Made by a program: the position numbers and the translations under genes. A model generated the notes under the pieces. The model made no database searches. It saw only the letters and a program-made list of their open reading frames with translations, and had not been told where the DNA came from. Source: Diphasiastrum complanatum (taxonomy: Eukaryota; Streptophyta; Lycopodiopsida; Lycopodiales; Lycopodiaceae). From it: 64,000 nt of DNA. The stretch is from assembly GCA_029204225.1 (NCBI GenBank), contig CM055100.1, positions 33,904,645 through 33,968,644 of the forward strand, read 5' to 3'. Below are positions 1 through 11,419 of the stretch, in pieces (positions within the stretch are counted from its first letter, which is position 1; each line of letters begins with the position of its first letter).

Positions 1-39
1 TTTAAATACAAAATAGAATTTATACTCCGTTATGCCAAT

Positions 40-316
40 CACCAATGAGTTAAGATCATTTCATTGATCATTAATTACCCTGATAATATATCGTTATATA
101 CTGACAACACACCTCACTTGATACAAAGACAAATCTAAATCAAGTCAATATTCCAACTCACACAATTCCACAAAGTTTCACCAATGAGTTAAGATCATTT
201 CATTTATCATTAATTACCTTGATAATATATCGCTATATACTAACAACACACCTCACTTGATACAAAGACAAATCTAAATCAAGTATTCCAACTCTCACAA
301 TTTCACAAAGTTTCAT
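40..316. repeat. Tandem duplication, 139-bp period, two copies
   Basis: The block starting CACCAATGAGTTAAGATC at 40 recurs at 179 with a few substitutions and small indels, including the later run of CCTCACTTGATACAAAG. The copies lie head to tail. No coding content was seen. The sequence from 317 to about 1000 is AT-rich and shows nothing I can assign. Confidence 0.85.
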
Positions 317-1237
317 CTCGAAAACTAACAATACGAAGATCAAGATAAAAAATCACAAAAATAGTAACATTAGATATCTTTTGAAAAATTCCCTTGATTT
401 TTACTTTTTGAAAAAACAATTTTTTTTTAATGGAGAATGTATTTTTCTTCACAAGATGTTTTACAAATAAAACTTTAAGAAGAAAGATTTTAAGACATAC
501 CAAAAGGAGTAACAGTGGAGCCAAACCACCCAACATAGTAGAAGCTAAAGATTAGACCATAGTAGCTTCACCCCCAAGCCACAGTGTGAATGCTCATGAG
601 GAGCAAAACTAGTAACTAACAAATGAAAGCTTGAAGTGTAGGAGGGCAAGTTTTTGTATGGTAGATATAGACCCCAAGGCACTTGTGCATGTGCCATGCA
701 ATTATAGTACAACCCTAATTGGAATTATTGTTGATACTCCTTAGCCATGCATATGGTCGTCAAACACCATGAACTACTCCACATCTCACAAATGGAGTGC
801 TTGGGCCCTCTCAAGTTTATTAGTTACAAATTTGGCCTTGAGTGGAATTTTGAGGCATAACTAATAATCTTGACAATAGGACCGCAAAATGACCAAACAA
901 CTAATGTTGGCACTTAGATAGTAAAGCATCACAACATACGATATCTCATGTTGACTTGTTTGTGTTTCTAAACATTTGAAAAAGAAGTATATGACACAAA
1001 ACATCAATGTACTTAAAATTGGGATGTGATCTTGGTAACATGATGTTGGATCTTTGTGATCCTTATGAGTCAAGAAGGACTCTTGATTTTCTCATGGATT
1101 TGCAACTATTTTCAAGGAGGAGCTTTGGGATCAATCATGTTCTTCAAGGATGGAAGAAATCAATGGCAAAAGTGCTCAAATGGTGGAAAGCTCTTCTTGG
1201 TGCTTGGAAACAATTTTCAATCAAGGAAGCCTTGTCA

Positions 1238-1382
1238 TGACTATGGTGATCTTACTGCAATCTCAGGTTTACTGGCTGGTTTTCTCACCAATTACATGCC
1301 AAAGGATCCACTTGAGAAGCTATTTTTCACTACCTAAAATTTGGAGAGAACTAGCACACTTATCAAACAGTATTTTGAGGAG
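1238..1382 (+). pseudogene. C0: end of a Ty1/copia RNase H domain, remnant
   Basis: One frame reads FLTNYMPKDPLEKLFFTT followed by a stop. This resembles the ADxLTKxxPKDxxxK tail that closes copia RNase H. It is followed by a purine-rich stretch TTTTGAGGAG and then a TG-initiated LTR-like sequence at 1383, the order expected at the 3' end of a copia element. The upstream part of the polyprotein (about 1000-1238) is too decayed to assign. Confidence 0.4.
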
Positions 1383-1500
1383 TGTAAAATTTTGCAAAAT
1401 CTAGCTTGATGTTTTTACATTTTGATGTACATATGTAAATCACACATGTGTGGAGCATGTCCCCACATGTGACTAGTGAGTAGTAGGCCTATTTGCATTA
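1383..1500 (+). mobile_element. C0: start of a copia 3' LTR (partial)
   Basis: After the polypurine stretch the sequence runs TGTAAAATTTTGCAAAATC and then TAGCTTGATG. This resembles the start of the C4 LTR at 23299 (TGAAATTTCACAATTCTAGC, then TTGATC). The right end of this LTR was not found. The rest of 1500-2330 is non-coding apart from the small integrase remnant listed next. Confidence 0.35.
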
Positions 1501-1729
1501 GCCAATTCATGCTTTAGAATAGCTTATTTCAAAGTAATGTGAAACTAGTTAAAAGCAAGTCATGTAGAAGCATGCCAATTGTCATCATCAGGTTGGGCCT
1601 CAATTCCCTTATGACTTGTAAAAATCAAAATGCATGATTAGGACATGCAAATAGACATCCATTTCAAGTCCTAAGAGGTGTTGACACATGTCAGAAAGTG
1701 TAGAATTGCAAATTGGCAACTAGTGCACC

Positions 1730-1880
1730 ATAGGTCAAATATCTCTTCAAGTTGATGTTTGGGGTCCAATTAAATTATGAGGTGCAAATCATGGATCCAA
1801 TGACTTTTAGAAGTTACTACATGCTTATTGAGTAGGAGCTCGAGCTACTACTATATGGATGTGGAGTTTCATTGTACTTT
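1730..1880 (+). pseudogene. Copia integrase remnant
   Basis: With frame changes and stops the translation gives VDVWGPIKL, then GANHGS and YYML. This resembles the start of the copia integrase core (HxDVxGPI...SxNGxKYxMxxID). It is very short and degraded, and I could not connect it to a specific neighbour. A chance match is possible. Confidence 0.3.
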
Positions 1881-2329
1881 AAGAAGTTTGAGAGATAATC
1901 AAGTTAAAAGCTTGCATACTCTTGTGTTTTCTCTCTCTATCCAAGAGCTTTACTTGTGTTTTCTCCATAATGAGATTTACTTAGTTTTTTTAAGGATATG
2001 CATGAAACTTACTTGACTCTGGATGATGATTGCCTTTTGTGTACAAGAGCTCTTACCTTGATCCAAATTGTGTCAGATAGCTCTTGAAAATCCAAGTTGA
2101 TCAAGAGGAACTTGGTAGTGTGCAACCTCTCATTCATGTAGGTCATGGATGATCTATTCAAGGTCCTCAAAAATCACGTTTCTGACAATCAACACTTTTA
2201 GCTTAATACTTTCATCACTTATAAATATTTAAGTTTGTGCACCTTTTTTTTTATGCTTGTCTTAGCGTTAGTTCATATGTTGTTTTTTTGCTTAATAAAG
2301 TAATGAAATAGAAGCATGAGAGAATATGT

Positions 2330-4223
2330 TGAAGTGAATACCACCTGAAACTTGCCTCTCTTTACCATAAAAGATGGCCCATAACCTTGGCCATCCATCT
2401 TGAAGATCCCCTTGAAATCATATGTTGAGGAGGCTCCTCCTCAAACCTCGACCCCTTCACATCTTGATAATCTTCAATAGATACGATTTGAGATGCATTT
2501 TGAGATGTCTTGATCTCGTCCCCTTCCAATGTTGAATGTAGATCTTCATAAAGTATGACATCTTTACTCTCAATCACTTTTGAAATAGAGAGTATAATGG
2601 CTTTATGGGCCTCCTTGGTGGATAAGCATCCAACCATGATCCATGATATTGGATCATTCATCCTCCTTGTTTCCAAGGGAATATGTGCAAAGCAAGAACC
2701 TCCAAAGACACTAAGGTGATAAACCTTAGGCTTCTTGAATAATACTTCATATGGTGTATTTCCTCCAAGAACTTCATCATTCCTCAAAGCTTTGATCTTC
2801 AATGAGAATTTCATCTCAACATATGCTTTGAATAATAGGAATAATCATGCACCATAAATCTTGAAGAGAGAAGATATAAGCATGTGCATCTTGTGTAATC
2901 CTCCTCCTTTGAAAGCTTGGATTCATAAGCAACATCAATAGATTTTGCACACTCTCTTGGATCCAATTTGTAGATGCCTTCATATTTTGATCCATGAGGA
3001 TCTCACCATCCTTCTTGATCACACAATTGTCAATATGGAAATTGACATCAAGACCATTGTCAAGTAATTGGCCAACACTTAAAAGATTCTTTGTAAGCTT
3101 GGGAACAAAAAGAACCTTGTGAAGAGATAGAGCTTTTGATGATGCAAGCTTCAAGGGAATAGTCCCTACTCCTTCAATTTTGCACTCTTGATCACTTGCA
3201 ATATAGATGGACTTCTTGATTCCTTCATAAGGCATAATAGATGAAAAGGAATCCTTGGGGCTACACATATGAGATGATGCTCCGCTATCAATATACCAAG
3301 AGTCATCCTTCTTGAAGGTGGAAGAGGAGAAGCTTGATGCCATAAGAGAGCCTTCTCCATCACTTGCAATAAAGTCTTCTTTCTCATGAGAGATGTTGGC
3401 TTGCTTGAATTGATTCTTCTTCTTGAAGCAATTGGTGGCATAGTGACCTTTCTTGCCACAAAAGAAGCACTTAACATCTTTTTTCTTCTTCTTTGAAGTA
3501 GTATCTTGAGAGGAATCATCTTCCTTGTCATCTTGTTCTTTTGCTTTGTCCTTAGAGAAGTGTTGGTGTTGCTTTTTGCTCCTCTCTTGGTGCTTGGCAA
3601 ATAGAACTTTGCCATCACCATTATGATTGAGTGACAATTTGTCCATCCTTAATAAATTGTTCTCATGCCTTGATTCTTTAGCTATTAGCACTCCTTGCAA
3701 AGCCTCCAAGGTTGGTAGCTCCTCCTTGATAGCATAGGGTTGGAGAAGATTCTCATATTCATCCTTCAAGCCATTGAGTATGACTTGGACTAGCTCACTT
3801 TGTTTGATGAAATCTCCAATACAAGCAAGCTCCCTATGAATGTCTTTCGCTCTCAAAACATAGTTATTGGCACTCTCATCACTCTGTTGACAACTTCGGA
3901 ATATTTGATTTCTAAGAGTGAGGAGCCTAGAGGTATTTTTGGCCTCATAGATTGCTTTGAGAGTATCCCAAGCATCCTTGGCCGAAGTACAGGCACCAAT
4001 CTCTCTCAAAATCCCATTGGAGATATATATATATTCATTTTGATATAATAGAGAGCCTTCCTAGCTCTCTTCTTATACTTTTGTACTTATTGAAGGACTT
4101 GAGGCTCCTCCTCAATCCCAAGTACAATGTCCCCATCACATCTTGGAGTATCAAAATTGACTCCATTCTAACCTTCCAAATAGAATAGCTAGATTCCAAT
4201 AGAAAGGAACCCATAGATGCCAT
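2330..4223 (-). pseudogene. C1: degraded Ty1/copia Gag-PR plus integrase tail
   Basis: The minus-strand reading starts at an ATG at 4223 and shifts frame near 4030. It gives the copia Gag domain (AWDTLKAIYEAKNTSRL, then LVQVILNGL). Next come a CCHC zinc knuckle (CFFCGKKGHYATNC, near 3420-3465) and the protease site [11 protein letters not shown] (near 3270-3300) with the following LSVGQLLDNGL block. It then jumps at about 2815 to the part downstream of the integrase core ([19 protein letters not shown]) and a linker. The integrase catalytic core is mostly deleted, and RT and RNase H are absent, so this copy cannot move on its own. It is closely similar to C6 at 44.9-46.8 kb in Gag and linker. 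Confidence 0.85.
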
Positions 4224-4954
4224 GTAATAGTGAAGACTCCTTGTGAATTAGACAATAAAGTGTTGCTTCTCTCTCACTATAGGATCCTTGAAAGGTGTAC
4301 TACCCGCTCCTATGCAAGATCTTGCAACAATATGATGGATCTCACTAGCTCTACCAATCTCTCTCAAATTAGATCAACCTCTCATCAATTGATGGAGTAT
4401 AGGCAAAGTTTGGGTCAAAATATCTTTGCCATGTGTGAAACACTCAAAGAATCCACAAATCACTCTAATACAATGGAATTGTAAGAAACAATGTGGCTAT
4501 GACCTCAAAAAGTTGACTAGATCTCAAATAGATGAATTGGCAAGCCTCTTCTTGAATTTTATGGTCAAACTAGCAAGATATGATCAAACCAAATGTGTCC
4601 ACACAGGTCTAGATTCCCTACCTAACCCTATTCAAAAGCTTATAGCTTTTGATTGGCTCTACCAAATGGATTGAAATGGATTCCTACAAAAACTAGACAA
4701 AACTATCTTTCAAATAAGCTATCTAGCACCAAATTTGGATTTAATTTGAAAGAGAACTTTCCAAATGAAATTGGCTGTACTTCACATGTGCCTAAGCAAG
4801 AAATTACGTATAGTACCTGAAATGATTAAATCATATGATAATGGACCCTCTTGATCCAAATTTCCTTCCAAATTATGTAATCAACACTCTCTAGATCTTG
4901 ATTTTCATGAAATTTTTGAAACTATGGATGATAGATGCATCAAACACTTAGGTA

Positions 4955-4967
4955 GGCTCTGATACCA
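4955..4967 (-). other. C1 primer-binding site (initiator tRNA-Met type)
   Basis: The minus strand reads TGGTATCAGAGCC, the usual plant LTR-retrotransposon primer-binding site complementary to the 3' end of initiator tRNA-Met. It lies about 730 bp upstream of the C1 Gag start in the same orientation, and directly after a sequence ending in CA, as expected of an LTR boundary. Confidence 0.8.
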
Positions 4968-5240
4968 TGTGAAAATTCACACATGTGGGAATGCCCTAAT
5001 GTGCGAAGTTGATCTCCTAAGCTTGGCTCATGCACTGTAGATCACCTATGGATTGAAATCCAAGATCATTGTCTCATACTTCTGCATAAAGTCCAACACT
5101 TCCGCATATAATTTCCACACGCATATTCAATCAAAACAAATACTGTTCTATTATTACATAGACTAGATAAAATCGTGATTGAAGACACTGATATTAATTT
5201 GATTTATTCAAATTTGTATCGTGTTCTCTGTAAAAAAATA
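4968..5240 (-). mobile_element. C1: 5' LTR, partial, outer end not found
   Basis: It is placed by its position next to the primer-binding site: on the minus strand it ends in TTTTCACA just before TGGTATCAGAG. No second LTR copy was recognised to the left of C1, so the outer boundary near 5240, where C2 coding begins, is an estimate. Confidence 0.4.
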
Positions 5241-5253
5241 ATTACTATTTTCC

Positions 5254-7978
5254 CTACGGCAAGAAGAAGACCGATGGCAAGAAGAAGCACTTCAAGGAGA
5301 CCCAGGAGGAGGATGAGGCTTTAAGCTCAAAGGGCAAGATCAAAGACAAGTCCAAGTAAAATGTTTTTTCTGTGGAAAGAAAGGACATTTTGCATCCGAA
5401 TGTCTCAAGAAGAAGATGGCACAAGAGAGCAAACAAAGCAACATTGCACATCAAGAGGAGGAGGATGAAGAAGAGTCATCCTTGATGGTTTCCAACAAAC
5501 CACCATCATCCAAGAGCAACACCAATGATTCTTGGTGGATTGATTATTATGAGACTTTTGCTCCCACATGACATATCAAAAGGACATTTTCTCCACTTTA
5601 CTTTCTTACAATGATTTATATAGATCAATCTACACTGCAAGTAGTCAAGAATGTAAGATAAGTGGAATAGGAACCATTCCATTGTATGTTGGATCATCCA
5701 AAAGGATGAATCTTGAGAATATTCTTTATGTTCCTAAGTTAACCAAGAATTTTCTTAGTGTGGACCAATTAATGGATAATGGCCTTGATGTACAATTTAA
5801 GCATGAAGTTTGTTCCATCCTTAGATGTATAGCCAAAGGCTTTAAGCAAGGTAGATTGTGTAAGCTTGATGCTAATATTGCAGTGGAGAGTGTTAACTTG
5901 GCAAAGGTGGAGTTATCAAAGGTGGACTATGGCACAAAAGGTTGGGCCACCCCAACTTCAAAGCCATGGAATCTATGGTTGCAAAGGAGCTTGCAATTGG
6001 ACTCCCCAAGCATTTGTCAAAGTGTGGGAAGAGATGTGAAGCATGCAGCCTCTCAAAGGCTCACAAACTACCCTTCTCAAGATCTACATCAAGATCAAGC
6101 TCTCCTCTTGAACTCATCCATTTGGATGTTCATAGCTTTTCACACGAGCCTAATGGTGGTGCCAAGTATCATGTAATCTTCATTGATGACTATTCTAGAT
6201 ATTGTTGGATGTACCTCTTGTCTAGCAAATCTATGGTGTTTGATTCTTTTGTGAAGTTCAAGACTTTGGTAGAAAATCAACTTAGTACCAAGATTAAGGC
6301 ATTAAGGAGTGATAATGGAGGTGAATATTTCTCCAATAAGTTGATTGACTTTTGTAGTTCTAATGGCATAAAGAGGGAGTTGTCATGTCCATACACCCCT
6401 CAACAAAATGGAGTGAGTGAGAGAAGAAATAGATCTCTTTGTGAGTGTGCTAAGGTTTTAAGGCTAGATGCTTCTCTATCCAAACCATTTTGGGGTGAAA
6501 CAATAACTTGTGCTAATTATTTGTGCAATGGATTGCAAAACCAAGCCATTGGAGGAATCAGGCTATTTGAAGGTCTATTTGGAGAGAAGCCCAATCTCAA
6601 GGATCTCAAAGTTTTTGGATCCACTTGCTATGTACACCAATACTTGGATAAGAAGAAGAAGGATGATGCAATATCCATCAAAGGCATCTTTGTGGGATAT
6701 GGTGAGAATAGCAAAGGATATAGAGTCTTCAATATTCCCATCACTAGCAAGGTGATAGTGAGTAGGGATGTTATTTTTTATGAAGGACATGCTTGTGATT
6801 TGGATGATAATGCTACTAATCATCTTGATGCCAAGGATCATGCTAGGATGGAGGAGGAGCTTCCAAGTGAAGAAGAACTTGAGGATCCACCTCAAGATGC
6901 AAGAACTCCAAGAACTCCAAGAAGATCTACAAGGGCAAGGACCGAGTCATTGAGGCTGACCTATGATGGTCAAGGTGATCAAAGGGAAGGCTCATCATCT
7001 TTCACATCTTACACCTTTCTTACTTCAATGTTAGATGAGCCAACATGCTATGAAGATGCTTGTAAATCTAAAAGTTGGATGGATGCTATGCAAGTAGAGT
7101 ATGATGCTCTCATTGAGAATCATACTTGGGATCTTGTGGATCTTCGTCAAGGGAAGAAACCTCTTGATTGCAAGTGGGTATTTAGATTGAAGTATAATCA
7201 AGATGGATCAATAAGTAAGCATAAAGCTAGGCTTATAGCCAAAGGTTTTTTACAAACCAAAGGCATTGATTATTATGAGACTTTTGCTCCTGTGGCTAAG
7301 CTTGTTACTATCAGGTTGATCACTAGTCTTGCTACAACCTTCAATTGAGAGCTATTCCAAGTTGATTTCACAAATGCATTCCTCAATGGTTATTTTGAGG
7401 AAGAGATCTACATGAGGCAACCCGAGGGCTTCATCAAGCCAAAGCATGAAGGAAAGGTGTGTTTCTTAAAGAAGAGCCTTTATGGGCTCAAGCAAGCACC
7501 TAGAGCATGGTACTCTAGGCTAAACTCTTTTTTCATTTCCATCAATTTTGTAATGAGTGCCTATGATCCATCATTGTACATAGGATTTCATGATGGCATA
7601 ATCATTATTCTTGTTTTGTATGTAGATGACATTATCTTGAGTGGTAATGATCTAGATGGAATTAGAGATGTAAAAATTGCTTTAGCAAAAGAGTAACTTT
7701 AAGATGGTAGATCTCGGCCTATTAAGCTTCATTCTTGGAATAGAGGTTATTAGAGGATGCAATTTTAGCTTTCTTTGTCAATTTAAATATGCTACATCCA
7801 TCCTAGATAGATTTGGAATGAAGATTTGTAAAGGCATTGAGACACCAATGGAGCAACATGTAAAAGCATCTATTGGTTGTGATGAAGCATCATTTGAGGA
7901 CATCACATTATATAGAACGCTTATTGGCTCCTTGATCTATTTAACTATAACTAGACCTGATCTTAGTTATAGTGTTAT
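5254..7978 (+). pseudogene. C2: degraded Ty1/copia polyprotein (zinc knuckle-PR-INT-RT)
   Basis: The plus-strand order is as follows. A zinc knuckle CFFCGKKGHFASEC lies near 5358-5400. A damaged protease start follows near 5535-5570, then the YTASSQECKISGIGTIPL block. The integrase zinc-binding domain ends in CEACSLSKAHKLPF (about 6030-6080). The integrase core has FIDDYSRY, LRSDNGGEYF and PYTPQQNGVSERRNR. RT has [41 protein letters not shown] and the catalytic LYVDDIILSG (near 7615-7645). The start of RNase H has ITRPDLSYSV. Frameshifts and stops occur around 5560, 5940, 7348 and 7696. The N-terminal Gag and both LTRs are missing. The frame breaks off at about 7978, where the sequence turns into inverted RNase H. 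Confidence 0.88.
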
Positions 7979-7984
7979 TTTCAC

Positions 7985-8195
7985 ACGTGGGAAGATTGGA
8001 TTGGTTGCAAGGTGTTGGGCTGAAATGTTGTCATTGTAGAGAGTTGGAACAACATCTAAACTCATGACTTTCAACTCCATAAGTAGCCTCTTGATCCATA
8101 ATAGCTCCTTTGTTGTAGTGGTGAGAGCTTTATACTCGGCTTCAATTGAAGAAAGTGAGATGATTTCTTGTTTCTTTGACAACCAAGAAACTGCT
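7985..8195 (-). pseudogene. Inverted Ty1/copia RNase H fragment
   Basis: The minus strand encodes SWLSKKQEIISLSSIEAEYK, then LYNDNISAQHLATNP, the copia RNase H segment that would follow the point where C2 breaks off. It lies head-to-head with C2. An inversion of the 3' end of C2, or end-joining with a second copy, would produce this arrangement. No LTR follows. The bases from 8196 to 8550 show no coding content. Confidence 0.8.
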
Positions 8196-8550
8196 GGGAG
8201 AGAGGGAGATGAACGAGTTGAGAAAAAAGGTGTCGTATGTTAGAAACGAAAAATAAGCTCAAAGAGGTAAGATGAACATGAACGAGACACAAACTTGAAC
8301 AAGAAACGAACTCGAAACTACGCCTATCAGAACGAACAAAATGGTAGTGATGGGAATCACAGTCGTTCTTGATTACATAGCCAAACTTTAATAAATGAAT
8401 GAAGCTCCGGAAGAATGGTTTGTCGCAAATAGTAAGACAAACTATTTGTCGCGAATGATTCCCGAAGAGCTAGACGGTCCTCGATTGATAACTAGTTGCG
8501 AATGATTTGCGAAAGACAAGACCAAATGTTAGTCGTCTATTACCAGAAAG

Positions 8551-8928
8551 CATTAGAGGAGTTCTAAATCCAAAAAAGACCCTTTCTAAAGATTCTTTTT
8601 ATATTTTTTTCTCAATTTTTTCTTACACATGGACCAATCAAAGTACTCAAATTTGAAATCTACGTAACGTAACTTTTTGAGTCCACATTTTGATTCCACA
8701 CTAAAACTGGCATAACTTTTTAGTGGTAAGTCCGAATTTAGCAAAGTTTCATGCATTGGAAAGCGCTCAACAAGGGCTTTCCAATGATATGTTAGTTGAC
8801 ATACTTTTGAGCTATGATTAAAAAGTTATGGCAAGTCAAAAGTATTAGTGTTATAATATTTTAATAATATAAACTAATCTTGCATGAATTTTTAAAGGGT
8901 CTTTTTGGAGCTCAAAACTCCTCTAATG
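8551..8928. mobile_element. Foldback / MITE-like element, about 378 bp
   Basis: The outer arms are inverted: CATTAGAGGAGTT and AAAAAGACCCTTT at 8551-8585 reappear as the reverse complement at 8893-8928. Further inside, ATTGGAAAGC pairs with GCTTTCCAAT, and GGCATAACTTTTTA pairs with TAAAAAGTTATGGC. The whole unit could fold into one long imperfect hairpin. There is no coding capacity. Target duplications are not clear. The sequence from 8929 to about 9000 is unassigned. Confidence 0.65.
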
Positions 8929-8999
8929 AACAACTAGAAAGATCAGACAAAATGAATGATAAGCATAACGGTATTAACATGGATCTGAACGCAGAACAA

Positions 9000-9628
9000 A
9001 GAACTGTATCAGATTAAGTATATTATGTATACATGTCAATAATGTGGTAGAGCACAAGACAATAGCGGATGAAACTGCGTGCCCTACAAAGCTTATACAA
9101 TCTGTAAAGGAATAAGACCTTATTGCTGACAATCGAGAATCAATGCGCAAGGCATCTACTTTGTCTCATTCACTCATAACTCATTAACCTGAATAACCTC
9201 GTTAAATTGAATACGCAAATGGTATCCAATATATATATACATTATATTACAGGTGTGCAGATGTGGAAAGTACAGTGGATGTGCTGTCTGTAAAAGATCG
9301 TGGGCGGCTGCAGTCGTTGTCCAGTCTATTAGTGCAGCTGCATGGGGTGAGCGTGAAAAGGGTGCGACATCAGTCAGTGCTTGAGTGATCGTTGGTGATG
9401 ACAATGCAAAAAGTGCGTCACTCTTACGAGTAGCCTTAGGATTAGATTTACAAGGTGCCTTTGCTTTTAGGGCACCTTTGGCATTTTGTAAGATAGTGTC
9501 CCCTTTCCTTCGTCTGTGCGAATTTGCATGTAAATATGCAAACTGCACGACAACGTTGGTAAATATGCAGCATGAATGGAGGCAGATTAAAATGGAATTT
9601 AAGGAGAGTAGAGGGAATAAATCCAACA
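9000..9628 (-). mobile_element. C3: 3' LTR region (inner boundary at 9628)
   Basis: On the minus strand the polypurine tract (plus-strand CCCCCCCTTT, 9629-9638) is followed directly by TGTTGGATTTATTCC, the start of an LTR. The distal (left) end was not located because no partner LTR is present. The limit of 9000 is an estimate. The C3 RNase H frame ends just upstream, which supports the placement. Confidence 0.6.
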
Positions 9629-9638
9629 CCCCCCCTTT
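9629..9638 (-). other. C3 polypurine tract
   Basis: AAAGGGGGGG on the minus strand, immediately before the TG that starts the LTR. This is the usual primer site for plus-strand DNA synthesis of an LTR retrotransposon. Confidence 0.7.
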
Positions 9639-9639
9639 A

Positions 9640-11400
9640 TTTGGATCCGTGAATGCCTTGATCTTCAGACTAAGCAATGCACAAAATTTGTTGTGTGCAT
9701 TAACACTGAGTGCTTTCGTGAAAGTGTCTACAACCATGTCCTGCGTTCTGCAGTACGTTAAGCTCACCTCTCTGTCGAGAACCTTGCCCCTGATGTAGTG
9801 ATATCTAATCTCAATGTGCTTACTCCTAGAATGAAATCTAGGGTTGGCTGATAAGGCAATAGCACTTTGGTTGTCAGAAAACAAAATTGTAGGGCTGTAC
9901 TGATACATATTGATGTCTGATAGCAAATTTCTCAACCAAAACGCTTCCTTAATAGATTGAGAAGCAGCAATGTATTCTGCTTCAGTAGAAGAAAGTGCGA
10001 TAGAGGTTTGCTTATGACTGTTCCACAAAATAGGACTGCCGTTGAAGAAGAATGTAAATCCAGATGTGGACTTACAATTGTCTGCATCTCCTCCCCAACT
10101 TGCATAAGAATAATCATTGAGCTGATGAAAATTGTTGTTGCTGACATCTCCATAGTAGATGCACTGGTCCATGGTAGCTCGAATATACCTCATGACTCAA
10201 ATAAGAGCCTTCCAATGGGTAATGCCAAGATTAGCCACGTATTGGCTGAGTGAGCTAACAGCAAAAGAGATATCTGGTCTTGTACAAACCATTGCGTACA
10301 TGAGAGATCCTAGTATCAATCGATACAGATACTCTCTCATTTGCTCCTCTTCCTGCTTGGTCTGAGGACATTGGTCATTTGACAAATGCAGGCCTGAATC
10401 CATTGGTGAGTGAGCTAATTAACAATTCATCAAATTGTATTTGAAGATACCTTTGTTGAGTGATGTAAATCAGTCGATTTGCTCTGTCTCTGTGGATTTG
10501 AATTCCCAAACAAAAGTGAGCTTCGTCCAGATCAGTCATGTCAAATTTTGAGAACAACATCTATTTCGAATCCTTAACCATATTGGTATTGTTGCTGAAG
10601 AGCAACGTATCATCCACGTACAAGGTGATGATAATGAAGGATTGCTGCACTGACTTCGAATAAACATTGCAATCAGCAGTGTTTGGTTTGAATCCTTGTT
10701 CTATGAGGAATGTGTTGATCCTTTGAAACAAGCCCTGGCAGACTGTTTCAAGCCATACAGTGCTTTGTGGAGTTTACAGACACGATTTTTCATGCCTTCT
10801 AGAATGAATCCTTCGGACTGGATCATGTAGATATTTTCTTGTATAACTCTATTCAGATAGGCTATTTGTACATCAAGTTGATGTACTTTGAGGTCGGCAG
10901 CTGCAGCATAAGATGAGCATTTGGATCAATGAATGTTTGACGACTGGACTAAAAGTCTCACTATAGTCAACATTCGAGATCTGGGTGAATCCTTGTGCTA
11001 CTAATCTAGCCTTCCTTCGACCAATTGCTCCGTTGGCATTATATTTGATCTTAAAGATCCATTTGCAATCAATGATATTGCAGCCAATAGAAGCTTCGAC
11101 TAATGACCATGTTTGATTCTTGATCAAAGAGGAATACTCTCTGTCCATGGCTTCTCTCCAGAGATCAGAGTCTGGTTGGCTAAGTGCTTCTTCGACAGTC
11201 GTCGGTTCCTAAATTAAGAGACATGCAGACTCAGGAGTATACCTTGTGGGCTATGTGCACACTCGAATTGATCTTCTGGGAGGATTCGACTGATGAATCA
11301 CTCCCGGGACTTGTTGCTGAGTAGCAGCAACATCTTCGTCTGATTCGTTGTCTCGAAGTGGGTTGACAATACATACACCTGAGCCAGAAGCTTGGTCTCT
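9640..11400 (-). pseudogene. C3: Ty1/copia RT-RNase H, degraded, different lineage from C1/C2
   Basis: Reading down the minus strand, the linker and RT start lie at about 11300-10875 (DCKWIFKIKYNANGAI, VDYSETFSPVVK). The catalytic LYVDDTLLFSNN lies near 10590-10625. DEAHFCLGIQIHRDR follows in 10375-10560, then TRPDISFAVSSLSQY in 10197-10403. RNase H lies in 9640-10193 with GFTFFFNGSPILW, ALSSTEAEYIAASQ, FSDNQSAIALSANP and RSKHIEIRYHYIRGK. The frame is interrupted several times. Sequence style (LALSSTEAEYIAAS, SDNQSAI) differs from the C1/C2/C4/C6 family. The integrase half of probably the same element lies at 15.1-15.5 kb, separated by gypsy-derived DNA. Confidence 0.88.
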
Positions 11401-11419
11401 GACGTACAATCATTTGTAT

